Positions 29,125 to 36,658 are shown, counted from the first letter of the stretch. The stretch: 64,000 nt of DNA from an uncultured Vampirovibrio sp. (GCA_910577395.1 CAJTLG010000007.1:60558-124557); one strand, 5' to 3'. The notes: generated by a model not told the origin, from the letters alone. Program-made: numbers and translations.

Positions 29125-29286
29125 TTTTTCAAGCGAGTCTGCAACGGTAAAAGAAACATTAAGCTTATTTTTTCTTTGCTCACAACTCGCCGGTACTCTA
29201 AGCTTACGGACGTACCGGCTCAGACAAGTTCGCTTTATACATTCACTAAATGTTTCTAATTACCTTATGCTAACGCTTTCAAAAAT
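29125..29286. repeat. 162-bp imperfect palindrome
   Basis: The two halves pair over almost their whole length: TTTTTCAAGCGAGTCTGC with its mirror at 29268-29286, GGTAAAAGAAACATT with AATGTTTCTAATTACC, and a perfect centre GCCGGTAC (29189-29196) / GTACCGGC (29212-29219). No ORF. Size and symmetry fit a MITE-like or BIME-like element, or a long extrusion hairpin; no target duplication could be confirmed. Confidence 0.7.
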
Positions 29287-29327
29287 CAATAGCAAAGGAA
29301 TAAAATAAATTTAAAATCAAAAACCTG

Positions 29328-29428
29328 TTTCTCTTAAAATGGAGAGATATTTGTATAAGAAGGGTGTTAAAGAGGAGCGTAAACGACGGAACTGCCTTCG
29401 TTACAAATATCCTGTAATGAAAAGAGAA
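29328..29428. repeat. In-frame palindromic element, copy B
   Basis: Core 29347-29410 with arms ATATTTGTA (29347-29355) and TACAAATAT (29402-29410), outer arms TTTCTCTT/AAAAGAGAA. Core is 62/64 identical to copy C. The bases upstream (AAAGGAATAAAA, then CTGTTTCTCTT) also match those preceding copy A, so this looks like the broken 5' end of a prepilin-like gene. Confidence 0.85.
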
Positions 29429-29437
29429 GTAAACTAA
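29339..29437 (+). pseudogene. 32-codon ORF within the repeat; remnant of a prepilin-like leader
   Basis: ATG at 29339, stop at 29435. The peptide MERYLYKKGVKEERKRRN continues CLRYKYPVMKREVN. It reads the palindromic element in the same frame as copies A and C but stops before any FSLVEM segment, and no such segment follows. No good ribosome site directly before the ATG. Most likely a relic left by truncation; a free small basic peptide cannot be excluded. Confidence 0.5.
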
Positions 29438-29453
29438 TTTCATCCCTTATCTT

Positions 29454-29615
29454 TTACAATCTCTGAAATGTTTTTACAGTATCATTTAATGCACTGCTTA
29501 AAAAACTTGATTCAAATCCGCCATCTTCATTTGACCATGCACTTAAAAGGTTTGAAATCCCTTCAAGTTTATATATTTCATCTTCAAGGTCGAGTATATC
29601 TTTAAGTGTTAGCAT
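29454..29615 (-). CDS. Small hypothetical protein divergent from an XRE gene
   Basis: 53 aa from the ATG at 29615 (AAGGGTA upstream; a longer reading to 29645 is possible). Leucine-rich helical protein (LTLKDILDLEDEIYKLEGIS). No family recognised. Divergent from the XRE regulator at 29684 with a palindrome between them, similar in layout to the XRE/63-aa pair near 36.2 kb. Confidence 0.5.
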   Translation of the reverse strand: MLTLKDILDLEDEIYKLEGISNLLSAWSNEDGGFESSFLSSALNDTVKTFQRL

Positions 29616-29636
29616 AGTAAAATTTACCCTTAACTC

Positions 29637-29649
29637 ATAGTTCAACTAT
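29637..29649. promoter_or_regulatory. Palindromic operator candidate
   Basis: ATAGTTCAACTAT, six-base arms around one base, directly before the predicted -35 (29649-29654) of the XRE gene at 29684. Confidence 0.45.
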
Positions 29650-29683
29650 TAGTATACAATAAAAATAAAATTACAATAAACTT

Positions 29684-29902
29684 ATGACAGTGAATTTCAA
29701 TGAAATTAAAAAACACATAGGAAGCAATATCCAGAAATACAGAAAGCTTGCAGGCCTTACACAAATGGAACTTGCTATACAGGCTGATTTAACTGATGCC
29801 CGTATTACCCAATTAGAAAGAGGTCTTGGCGCGCCGAGCATGCTCAAACTGTATATGATAGCAGAGGCCCTTAAAATCCCTCCCTCAAAGCTTTTAGAGT
29901 AA
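29684..29902 (+). CDS. Small XRE-family HTH regulator
   Basis: 72 aa with one Cro/C1 HTH: IGSNIQKYRKLAGLTQMELA, then ARITQLERGLGAPSMLKL, ending in PPSKLLE. TACAAT (29672-29677) lies exactly six bases before the ATG and there is no Shine-Dalgarno, so leaderless translation is predicted. A palindrome at 29637-29649 fits autorepression. Confidence 0.85.
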   Translation: MTVNFNEIKKHIGSNIQKYRKLAGLTQMELAIQADLTDARITQLERGLGAPSMLKLYMIAEALKIPPSKLLE

Positions 29903-29914
29903 TTGTTTACATAA

Positions 29915-29943
29915 TTGACATATTGCCGTTATTTTTTTATTCT
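29915..29943 (+). promoter_or_regulatory. Promoter of the 96-aa gene
   Basis: Consensus TTGACA (29915-29920), 17-base spacer, TATTCT (29938-29943). Start of transcription is predicted at about 29950, two bases before the ATG. Confidence 0.65.
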
Positions 29944-29951
29944 GTTATTAG

Positions 29952-30242
29952 ATGAATAAACGTTGGTACGATGCAGACCCTGTTATATCAAACGCCATAA
30001 ATTTAATCCAAAATGCAGATAAAAATAAGCAAAAATTAATGGTGGATTTTATAATACGCGAAGCTCAAAACCTCGGTGTTGGAATTAAAGAAGGCACATT
30101 TGACTGCTTTTGGCACAAAAGGCAAGATGAAAACAAAGAATATTTTACAGCACTTGAATGCCTAAAGGTTATGGAAAATGAAGATAAACGCGAACTTGCC
30201 TTCAAAATAATATCAGCGTTTAAGGATACTAAACAAACATAA
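29952..30242 (+). CDS. Hypothetical 96-aa protein
   Basis: No family recognised. Soluble, mostly helical; contains WYDADPVISNAINLIQNA and a Trp/Phe-containing centre (TFDCFWHKRQDENKEYF). The strong promoter sits at the ATG with a two-base leader and no Shine-Dalgarno. It lies between an XRE gene and a SpoIID-like gene, all on the plus strand, each with its own -10 box. Confidence 0.65.
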   Translation: MNKRWYDADPVISNAINLIQNADKNKQKLMVDFIIREAQNLGVGIKEGTFDCFWHKRQDENKEYFTALECLKVMENEDKRELAFKIISAFKDTKQT

Positions 30243-30293
30243 ATACTGTATTTGTTTGATGACTACTTCAGAGGGTCTTAATAAAATTAAACT

Positions 30294-31169
30294 ATGAAAA
30301 AGTATTGTATCACCATAATAATCACAATTTTAATATTATTGTCTAATATAGCCCCCTCACACGCTATAAGAATAGGTTTAGAGGAAAATATTAAACAAAC
30401 ATATATCGGCACCTCTAAGGCAGGGCAAATTCTTGACGGGCGCACTAAAAAACCGCTTTATTTTACCAAAGCCCTTGTGCCTTATACTATTAAGGCCCAC
30501 AACGATACTATTGTTATAAAAATTAACGGAAAATACTACAGCCTTGGCACAAACTTTGTTATTATCCAAAACAAAGAAAAAGGTTTCCTTGCCACAAAGA
30601 AAAAATGGTATAGAGGCGATATTGTAATATACAACTATAATAAAAAACTTATTGTTGTAAATAATGTGCCTTTGGAAGAATATTTAATGGGCGTTATCCC
30701 CTCTGAAATGCCCCCTATGTGGAATATTGAGGCTCATAAAGCACAGGCGATAGCCGCAAGAAGTTATGCTATTGCAAACCTCGGCAAAAGAAAATCCATG
30801 GGCTATGACCTTAAAGATACCCCGCAGGACCAGACATACGGCGGCGCAAGCTCTGAAACAAAACAAACAACCCGCGCCGTAATGGAAACAAAGGGCATAG
30901 TACTGACCCACGAGGGAAGAATAATCCCTGCATATTATCACGCATCATCAGGCGGAAAAACTGTTGGCTCCGGTGCCGTTTGGGCAAAAGATTTACCATA
31001 TATTAAATCTGTCCCGGGATACGATGACGGCATAAGGAAAAACGGCCACGGGGTGGGGATGAGCCAACATGGTGCAAATAACCTTGCAAACAAGGGTTAC
31101 AATGCTTATCAGATTTTAAATTATTTTTATAAAAACGTTAAATTTTCCGTAACAAAAAACCAGTATTAA
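30294..31169 (+). CDS. Exported SpoIID/LytB-domain protein (short)
   Basis: 291 aa with a signal peptide (residues 1-24, ending PSHA). The SpoIID domain holds GVIPSEMPPMWNIEAHKAQ, AIAARSYAI near 155-165 and GHGVGMSQHGANNLA near 255. In sporulating bacteria SpoIID is a lytic transglycosylase acting on denuded glycan; in this non-sporulating context a general peptidoglycan-remodelling role, like the amidase enhancer LytB, is more likely. TAAAAT (30282-30287) lies six bases from the ATG with no close Shine-Dalgarno. A 645-aa paralogue lies at 41950. Confidence 0.9.
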   Translation: MKKYCITIIITILILLSNIAPSHAIRIGLEENIKQTYIGTSKAGQILDGRTKKPLYFTKALVPYTIKAHNDTIVIKINGKYYSLGTNFVIIQNKEKGFLATKKKWYRGDIVIYNYNKKLIVVNNVPLEEYLMGVIPSEMPPMWNIEAHKAQAIAARSYAIANLGKRKSMGYDLKDTPQDQTYGGASSETKQTTRAVMETKGIVLTHEGRIIPAYYHASSGGKTVGSGAVWAKDLPYIKSVPGYDDGIRKNGHGVGMSQHGANNLANKGYNAYQILNYFYKNVKFSVTKNQY

Positions 31170-31240
31170 AAGTGGCACCCAACAGCGTTGAGCACCACTT
31201 TGACTCTATAATCAGGACATGACCTCGGCAAAGGTCGTCC
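31169..31240. other. Two hairpins after the SpoIID-like gene
   Basis: AAAGTGG (31169-31175)/CCACTTT (31195-31201) encloses CAAC-AGC-GTTG; then GGAC-AT-GACC (31215-31224) pairs with GGTCGTCC (31233-31240). No T-run follows the first. They may form a terminator or a structured 3' end. The remaining bases to 31394 show nothing recognisable. Confidence 0.45.
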
Positions 31241-31394
31241 CGTGTGTTTACATTTTAATTCATTCGACATTTTTTTCAAGATACAAAAAATCATAAATTC
31301 CCTGTATCTCCCTGCAACCAACCCTTAACAGAAACACTGCCCGCCCGGAATACTACAAACAGGGTATTTTAAATTGTTACAATCTGTAAAACAC

Positions 31395-31422
31395 TTGCAA
31401 ATAAAGGATAAATGAATATAAT
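31395..31422 (+). promoter_or_regulatory. HU gene promoter
   Basis: TTGCAA (31395-31400), 16-base spacer, perfect TATAAT (31417-31422). Confidence 0.65.
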
Positions 31423-31455
31423 TAAACATGTAACAAAAGAAGGGAGTTCAAAGGA

Positions 31456-31728
31456 ATGAACAAAGAAGAATTAGTAAAAGAAGTTTCAGCTCAGGCTAAA
31501 TTATCACAAAAACAAACAACTGAAGTTATAGCTGCACTTTTAGACACAATTGAAAAAACAGTTTCAAAAGGTAAAAAAGTTACATTAGTTGGCTTTGGTA
31601 CTTTTGAATCACGCAAACGTGCAGCAAGAACCGGCAGAAACCCGCAAACCGGTAAAGAAATCAAAATTGCAGCTAAAACAGTTCCTGCATTTTCAGCCGG
31701 TAAAAAGTTCAAAGAACTTGTTAAATAA
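31456..31728 (+). CDS. hup: HU-type nucleoid DNA-binding protein
   Basis: 90 aa, the standard HU/IHF length. MNKEELVKEVSAQAKLS opens helix 1; GFGTFESRKRAARTGRNPQTG is the beta-arm region (split over residues 47-67), with the proline that intercalates in DNA; AFSAGKKFKELV ends the protein. Bends and compacts DNA. Strong own promoter, a ribosome site (AAAGGA) and a terminator at 31793-31825 make it a monocistronic, highly expressed gene. Confidence 0.96.
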   Translation: MNKEELVKEVSAQAKLSQKQTTEVIAALLDTIEKTVSKGKKVTLVGFGTFESRKRAARTGRNPQTGKEIKIAAKTVPAFSAGKKFKELVK

Positions 31729-31792
31729 GAGCATGCAAAGCCAATATTCCAAAAAAATTGCAACAAGCAATTTGAATGGAAATCAACTTTAC

Positions 31793-31825
31793 AAAAGACC
31801 AATCTTCAAAAAGGATTGGTCTTTT
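31793..31825 (+). terminator. HU gene terminator
   Basis: AAAAGACCAATC paired with GATTGGTCTTTT around a nine-base loop. Confidence 0.85.
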
Positions 31826-31894
31826 GTATTGTACATTTAAAACACTTTATGATAGAATAAGCCTGTAATATAGAAAATAAAAGGAGATACGACA

Positions 31895-32428
31895 ATTAGT
31901 AAAAATGATATTAAGGCCAAAGAATTGGTTAACGATAAAATCAGAGCAAGAGAGGTAATGTTAATTGACGATGAAGGGGTTAACCACGGCACAATAGCCA
32001 CATCAAAAGCATTAGAAATGGCAAAAGAAAAAGGTTTAGACCTTGTTGTTGTATCACCAAACCAAGCCCCCCCGGTTGCAAAAATTTTAGATTGGGGCAA
32101 ATATAAATACGAAACGGAAAAACGCGCTAAAGAAGCAAAGAAAAAACAGCACACTGTTGATATTAAAGAAGTTAAAATGCGCTATAAAATTGATACCCAT
32201 GATTATGAAGTGCGCCTAAAAAGTACTAAAAAATTTATTGCACAGGGAAACAAAGTAAAAGTGGTTGTTATGCTTCGCGGCCGTGAAATGCAACATAATA
32301 AACTGGCACTTGACCTTGCAACGAAATTTTTGGCAGATATTGATGAAACCACTGTATCAATTGAAAAAAGACCCGCACTGGAGGGCAGAAATGTCGTTAT
32401 GGTGCTTGCCCCGGCAAACAGCAAATAA
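31895..32428 (+). CDS. infC: Translation initiation factor IF-3 with ATT start codon
   Basis: 177 aa if started at ATT 31895-31897, eight bases after a perfect AAAGGAG (31880-31886). The next in-frame start, TTG 31927 region, would delete conserved N-terminal residues and has no ribosome site. The N-domain reads VNDKIRAREVMLIDDEG, the linker is lysine-rich, and the C-domain has the DTHDYEVRLKSTKKFIAQG and VMLRGREM motifs. IF-3 rejects non-AUG starts, so an ATT start gives negative autoregulation, as known for E. coli infC. Unusually, rpmI and rplT do not follow; a PNPOx-like gene does. Confidence 0.93.
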   Translation: MSKNDIKAKELVNDKIRAREVMLIDDEGVNHGTIATSKALEMAKEKGLDLVVVSPNQAPPVAKILDWGKYKYETEKRAKEAKKKQHTVDIKEVKMRYKIDTHDYEVRLKSTKKFIAQGNKVKVVVMLRGREMQHNKLALDLATKFLADIDETTVSIEKRPALEGRNVVMVLAPANSK

Positions 32429-32442
32429 TTAAAGGTCAAATT

Positions 32443-32934
32443 ATGTTTAGACCTATGCGCCGAAAAAACCAAGAATTAACCTTTGAAGATAATATTGAAA
32501 TATTAAAAAAGGGAAAAACCGGCATACTTGCTGTGCTTGGGGATAATGAATACCCATATACGGTGCCTTTAAACTATTTTTATATTGATAATAAGATATA
32601 TTTCCACTGCGCAAAATCCGGTCATAAAATAGACGCTATAAGGAAAAACACCAAGGTATCATTTTGCGTAATTGATAAAGATGATATCGTGCCTGAAAAA
32701 TACGGCACAGATTACAAAAGCGTTATAGCATTCGGCAGGGCGCGCATTATGGAAATTGATGAAATGATGCCTTTCATCCGAATGTTTACTAAAAAATACT
32801 GTCCTTTTGACAAGGAAACCATACAAAAAACTATAGATAAAGAGTTTAAGTTACTATGTATGGTTGAAATAAACATTGAACATATAACAGGAAAACAAGC
32901 TATAGATTATATAAGAAAAAAAGACCCCTCATAA
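32443..32934 (+). CDS. Pyridoxamine 5'-phosphate oxidase-like flavoprotein (NimA type)
   Basis: 163 aa, split-barrel FMN-binding fold. Opening MRRKNQELTFEDNIEIL then GKTGILAVLGDNEYPYTVPL and HCAKSGHKIDAIRKNTKVSF are typical of the NimA/YhbP-like branch, which reduce small molecules such as nitroimidazoles or bind heme/F420 analogues; vitamin B6 synthesis is unlikely. The gene lies 14 bases after infC and shares its direction, so they are probably one transcript. Confidence 0.85.
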   Translation: MFRPMRRKNQELTFEDNIEILKKGKTGILAVLGDNEYPYTVPLNYFYIDNKIYFHCAKSGHKIDAIRKNTKVSFCVIDKDDIVPEKYGTDYKSVIAFGRARIMEIDEMMPFIRMFTKKYCPFDKETIQKTIDKEFKLLCMVEINIEHITGKQAIDYIRKKDPS

Positions 32935-32964
32935 ATGAAGGATCTTTTAAAATATTTACCAGCT

Positions 32965-34332
32965 TTATGCCTGCTTTTCATTAACAGTTGAAGCCGTAAC
33001 CGCCGCAAGAACAAGCATTATAGCCCCCACAACAAAGGCATATTCCCAATGATTATTTAAAAAGCCATTATCCATTGTAAATCTTGCCTTATCAATAAAC
33101 CACGCAAGCAAAGTGCACACAAGCACCTGCGGAGCCGCTATAAATATATTAAATATACCCATAATAGAACCTTCCGTGCCTGGTTTAATATATTTTGAAA
33201 GCATTGCAAAAGGCAGTGCCAATGTACTTGCCCAACCAATACCTGCAAGCGCCATAGCACTCATTACAGAAACTTTGTTTGGTAAAAATGCCATTAAAAT
33301 ATAAGCAAGCGCCATACTGGAAAGGGCTATAATATGCACAAATTTGTTTCCTCTTTTTTCTGCCCATTTACCGATAGGAATAGCAACAAGGAAACAAACC
33401 AGATTAAACACTGCAAAACAAATCTGTGAAAAATACTGCCCGTCCATCATTGAATTTTCATATAAATGTTTAATAGATTGGCTTAAAGATGTTGTATCGG
33501 GCACATTAAATACAGTGTGCACTGCATACTGGGTAAAGAAAATCATCATACTCATAAGCCCAATCCAGCTAAAGAACTGCATTGTACAAATTTTGCCAAC
33601 TTCAGGAGATAATTTGAAAAATTCTTTAACATTTTCAATAAAAGATTTTCTTTCTTCTTCTTTAATGTTTTCCTTAGCAACAGACTGGATTTTTCTTTCC
33701 CTGATTGTAAGACACGTCCAAAGCATTGCAAGGAAAAATGCTGCCCCCGCCATTGCAAACTGGGCATTTGTAGACATATTATAATTGAAAGCATATTTTA
33801 ATAAAGGTGCCGTACCTGCAGCCACAACAGACCCAAGACCGATTGCAAAACTAAGATATGAATTTGCAAGGGAGTGTTGTTCTTTTGGAATATTATCAGG
33901 AATTAACGCTCTGTATGGGCCTTGCGCCGCATTAACACAAGCATCAATAATCCATATCATAACTGCCGCTATGAAAAGCCCGAGCCACACAGGCGCACCG
34001 TTTCCGAATAATGCTGCTATATCGCCGCTCCTTGGAAGGAAAAATAACCCTATAGCGGCAAGTATTGCCCCACCCATTAAATACGGAACTCTTCTGCCGA
34101 AAGGTGTTTGTGTCACATCGGAAAGCGCGCCGATTATAGGCTGTACCACAATACCTGTAACCGGGCCTGCAAGCCATATCAAACCAAAAATAAATGCGCT
34201 TGCGCCAAGTGCCTCTGTCACCGGGCCTGAAAGAATAATTCTCATCTGCCAGGCAAATTGAAGCCCGAAAAACCCTAAACAAAAGTTTAAAAGCTGGGCT
34301 GTCGTAAACTTTTTCATCTCTTCGTTTGCCAT
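32965..34332 (-). CDS. MFS sugar transporter (SLC45/sucrose-maltose-like)
   Basis: 455 aa with about twelve membrane segments. The N-terminal signature GPVTGIVVQPIIGALSD followed by FGRRVPYLMGGA is characteristic of the SLC45/SUC branch of the major facilitator family, which move disaccharides with protons. GYxGxW-type features and the NAAQGPYRALIPD loop fit. No glycosidase is adjacent, so the substrate is unknown; the glucan phosphorylase 32 kb away would fit maltodextrin use. Monocistronic. Confidence 0.85.
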   Translation of the reverse strand: MANEEMKKFTTAQLLNFCLGFFGLQFAWQMRIILSGPVTEALGASAFIFGLIWLAGPVTGIVVQPIIGALSDVTQTPFGRRVPYLMGGAILAAIGLFFLPRSGDIAALFGNGAPVWLGLFIAAVMIWIIDACVNAAQGPYRALIPDNIPKEQHSLANSYLSFAIGLGSVVAAGTAPLLKYAFNYNMSTNAQFAMAGAAFFLAMLWTCLTIRERKIQSVAKENIKEEERKSFIENVKEFFKLSPEVGKICTMQFFSWIGLMSMMIFFTQYAVHTVFNVPDTTSLSQSIKHLYENSMMDGQYFSQICFAVFNLVCFLVAIPIGKWAEKRGNKFVHIIALSSMALAYILMAFLPNKVSVMSAMALAGIGWASTLALPFAMLSKYIKPGTEGSIMGIFNIFIAAPQVLVCTLLAWFIDKARFTMDNGFLNNHWEYAFVVGAIMLVLAAVTASTVNEKQA

Positions 34333-34478
34333 TAAAACCTCCTAACAAAACTTGTCCTTATTTTACATTAAACCTAAGAAAAAGTCATATAGTTTTATAG
34401 GGCTATATTTTTGTAAAATAATTTTAGATATTCTTATTTTAAAAGCAACTTTTTATCTCTAAATGTTTTATAAACAAT

Positions 34479-35954
34479 ATGGAAATAAATTTTTTAACAT
34501 CTAAGCCCCAAACGGGTTTAAAGAAAACTTACGCACAAAACCACGTCCGATTCAGAGGCAATATTAACAATGATACTTTTGAAAAATCGGAAGAAAAACC
34601 GGTAAAAAAGACAAGGGCACAAATGCTTGCTGAACGCCATGCAAAAAAAGTTGCACTTTATAATGAAAAACTTGAATTAAACCCAAGAACCGCATTTTTA
34701 TACAACCCTGATTTATCTGAAGAAGAAAAGGATAAATTGCTTGCGCAAAATGATGAAATATATACTGTTCGTGATTATGCCGGCAAACTTGGAATAAATT
34801 CCGAAATAATAAATACTTGGGGTTCAAACGGTATTTTGCAGCTTGATGAAACAGAAAAGTGTATCTTTATTGATTCAAAATTTCCAAAAAATGAAGAACT
34901 TATTAATGATGTAGTGCAAAATCACCAAAACGTTAAAACTGCATCACAAATATTATCTGAATTTAGCATTCCTGATACCTCAATGAAAACACATATTAAA
35001 GCAGGCACAATAAAGCCCGTAGGGTTTGGCGAGCCTCCAAAAATCATAGGCCGATGGGATGATTTTCTTATTGATATGGACGATGAAACCAATATTGAAA
35101 CCCTTAGCAAATATTATAAACTGCCAAAACCTTCTAAAAAATATTTCAAACCCGACGGACAAACAATGGTGCCTGTACAATATCTGCAAAAGCTTGGATA
35201 CAGCGATGCTATGACCCTCGCCCGTATGGTGCGGCAAGGCAGTTTGAACGGAAAGATTGAAAAGGTGGAAACAAAACCCGGTGAAAAACCAAAAATCAGG
35301 GTGCTTGTGGATACATCCCACCAGGTAAAAGGCGAAGAACTATTGAGAGATTTAAGGAAACTAAATTCAAATACCGTAAGTCCTTCCGATTTTGCAAAAG
35401 ATTTGAAAATACCTCTAAAAGATGTCAGACAGGCAATCGTTTCAGGCGAAGTTGAAACAATTGATGAATATATCTTTAGCGGAGATAGTAATGAAATCCT
35501 TATAAATAAGACAAATCCAAAAAATGCTGCATTTATAGACAAAAAGTTCTTTGAAGAGGAACTTATAAGGCAGCAAAGGACCGAACAAAGAAAACAACGC
35601 CTTCGCAATACTGTGGACCCTATGAATTCTTTGCGGATGAGGCTGATATGGTCTATGTGTCCTGATACAAAAGAAATAGCAAGTAATGTGGCAAAATCTG
35701 ACGGCTTGACTTCAAATATTATTGCAAAGAAAGATAACGGAGAAGAATTGAGCGACATTGAAGATAAAAAATATAAAGCTTATTGCAAGGAATTCTGGAA
35801 CCTTGCAGGCACAACAGAATTCAATGAAGCCAGGGCCGAGGCGAAAAAAATTATGGAACAATATAAAGCCTTTGGCTTGGATGGCGTTGAAAATGAAAAT
35901 GCAAGAATTACTATCGAAAATTTCCTAAAAGAGCGTTCTGGCTCCAAAGGCTAA
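34479..35954 (+). CDS. Hypothetical protein with F-x-G tag and repeated excisionase/MerR-like segments
   Basis: 491 aa. The N-terminus MEINFLTSKPQTGLKKTYAQ leads to VRFRGN near residue 25. The middle contains four segments with a winged-HTH look, each x-x-(A/Y)-x-x-L-x-(I/Y)-x...I-x-x-G-x-(I/L): VRDYAGKLGINSEII (~98), ASQILSEFSIPDTSM (~155), VQYLQKLGYSDAMTLARMV (~235) and PSDFAKDLKIPLKDVRQAIV (~305). The C-terminal ~120 residues are charged and helical. No catalytic motif. Could bind DNA with several modules or be an adaptor; the tag hints it is targeted like the other F-x-G proteins. No Shine-Dalgarno before the ATG. Confidence 0.65.
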   Translation: MEINFLTSKPQTGLKKTYAQNHVRFRGNINNDTFEKSEEKPVKKTRAQMLAERHAKKVALYNEKLELNPRTAFLYNPDLSEEEKDKLLAQNDEIYTVRDYAGKLGINSEIINTWGSNGILQLDETEKCIFIDSKFPKNEELINDVVQNHQNVKTASQILSEFSIPDTSMKTHIKAGTIKPVGFGEPPKIIGRWDDFLIDMDDETNIETLSKYYKLPKPSKKYFKPDGQTMVPVQYLQKLGYSDAMTLARMVRQGSLNGKIEKVETKPGEKPKIRVLVDTSHQVKGEELLRDLRKLNSNTVSPSDFAKDLKIPLKDVRQAIVSGEVETIDEYIFSGDSNEILINKTNPKNAAFIDKKFFEEELIRQQRTEQRKQRLRNTVDPMNSLRMRLIWSMCPDTKEIASNVAKSDGLTSNIIAKKDNGEELSDIEDKKYKAYCKEFWNLAGTTEFNEARAEAKKIMEQYKAFGLDGVENENARITIENFLKERSGSKG

Positions 35955-35994
35955 TCAGAACAAAAATTCCGGCATAAAACATTAAAACCCGGGG

Positions 35995-36207
35995 CTATTC
36001 AAAATCAAAAAGGTCTTTAACTTTTACATTCAGCTTATCGGCAATTATTTTTAATTTTGAAACCGTAACATCGGTTTTTGCTGTTTCTAAAAGGCTAATC
36101 ATAGACCTTGAAATTTCATCACAATCAAAATCATCCTGCACAAGACCTTTTTCCTTGCGCAGTTCTTTCAAGTGTTTTGCAAATTTTTGTAAAAACTCCT
36201 TGTTCAT
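35995..36207 (-). CDS. Small XRE-family HTH regulator
   Basis: 70 aa: FAKHLKELRKEKGLVQDDF, then EISRSMISLLETAKTDVTV and KIIADKLNVKVKDLF. Minimal Cro/C1 fold. It is divergent from a 63-aa gene; a 46-bp imperfect palindrome fills the gap, so this protein probably represses both genes. No obvious Shine-Dalgarno before the ATG. Confidence 0.85.
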   Translation of the reverse strand: MNKEFLQKFAKHLKELRKEKGLVQDDFDCDEISRSMISLLETAKTDVTVSKLKIIADKLNVKVKDLFDFE

Positions 36208-36213
36208 TTTCTA

Positions 36214-36259
36214 ATTGTTAGCTATACTAGCATTACTTACAACTAGTAGCACTAGCAAT
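36214..36259. promoter_or_regulatory. Large imperfect palindrome between XRE and 63-aa gene
   Basis: ATTGTTAGCTATACTAG (36214-36230) and CTAGTAGCACTAGCAAT (36243-36259) match as inverted arms at 13 of 17 positions around a 12-base centre. Contains three CTAG cores. Likely operator. Confidence 0.5.
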
Positions 36260-36275
36260 TATAAAGGAACACTTA

Positions 36276-36467
36276 ATGCACAAAAACAACAAAGAAATTT
36301 ACACCGTTTCAGGTGATTTATTAAGCATGCTGGAAATTATGTATGAATACTGCAAAAACAATCAGGATTGCGAAAATATGGCAAGAATTTTCCCGATAGT
36401 TAAAATTCTTTGCAAAAAGGCAGACAATTTACACTATAAAATAAGCAATTTTGAAGGAGAATCATAA
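36276..36467 (+). CDS. Small hypothetical protein divergent from XRE
   Basis: 63 aa, cysteine-containing helical protein (EYCKNNQDCENMARIF, KILCKKADNLHYKI). No family recognised. AAAGGA eight bases before the ATG. The palindromic gap and divergent XRE gene suggest a regulated pair, similar to the pair at 29.5 kb. Confidence 0.6.
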   Translation: MHKNNKEIYTVSGDLLSMLEIMYEYCKNNQDCENMARIFPIVKILCKKADNLHYKISNFEGES

Positions 36468-36476
36468 GCCCGCATG

Positions 36477-36504
36477 TTGCATAAAACAACAACTGCGTTA
36501 TAAT
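36477..36504 (+). promoter_or_regulatory. Promoter of a candidate small RNA
   Basis: TTGCAT (36477-36482), 16-base spacer, perfect TATAAT (36499-36504); predicted start near 36511. No ORF follows on this strand. Confidence 0.6.
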
Positions 36505-36510
36505 AAGAAT

Positions 36511-36610
36511 ATAGGGGAAAGTCCCAACCAAGTATCAGTTGATTGAGACTTTGCTTAGCACCCTATGATTTTAGGAAAAGGCTCAACATCTCTAGTGTTG
36601 GGCTTTTATC
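36511..36610 (+). ncRNA. Candidate ~100-nt structured small RNA
   Basis: Lies between a near-consensus promoter and an intrinsic terminator. The body can fold: TATAGGG near 36510 pairs with CCCTATG (36561-36567), and AAAGTC-CAAC pairs with GTTGA-GACTTT inside it. The terminator is AAAAGGCTCAACA / TGTTGGGCTTTT (36576-36607). Its 3' half is antisense to a mini-ORF at 36563-36658. Not recognised as SRP RNA, 6S RNA, tmRNA or RNase P. Confidence 0.5.
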
Positions 36611-36658
36611 TTTGTATTTTTCAACTAAGAAAAACAACAAAAAGTTCCCTAATTTCAT
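36563..36658 (-). CDS. 31-codon mini-ORF with a perfect Shine-Dalgarno
   Basis: ATG at 36658, stop at 36563; peptide starts MKLGNFLLFFLVEKYKDK and ends LEMLSLFLKS: a short hydrophobic N-terminus then a charged middle. AAAGGAGGTGAT (minus strand, 36664-36675) is a 12-base perfect complement to the 16S rRNA 3' end, five bases from the ATG. It follows the glutamate synthase operon on the same strand. The convergent small RNA overlaps its 3' half, as in type I toxin-antitoxin loci. Against it: the RNA's terminator hairpin lies inside this ORF. Plausible, not proven. Confidence 0.4.
   Translation of the reverse strand: MKLGNFLLFFLVEKYKDKSPTLEMLSLFLKS
36576..36607 (+). terminator. Intrinsic terminator of the small RNA
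   Basis: AAAAGGCTCAACA and TGTTGGGCTTTT pair around a seven-base loop with one mismatch; T-run on the plus strand. Confidence 0.75.
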
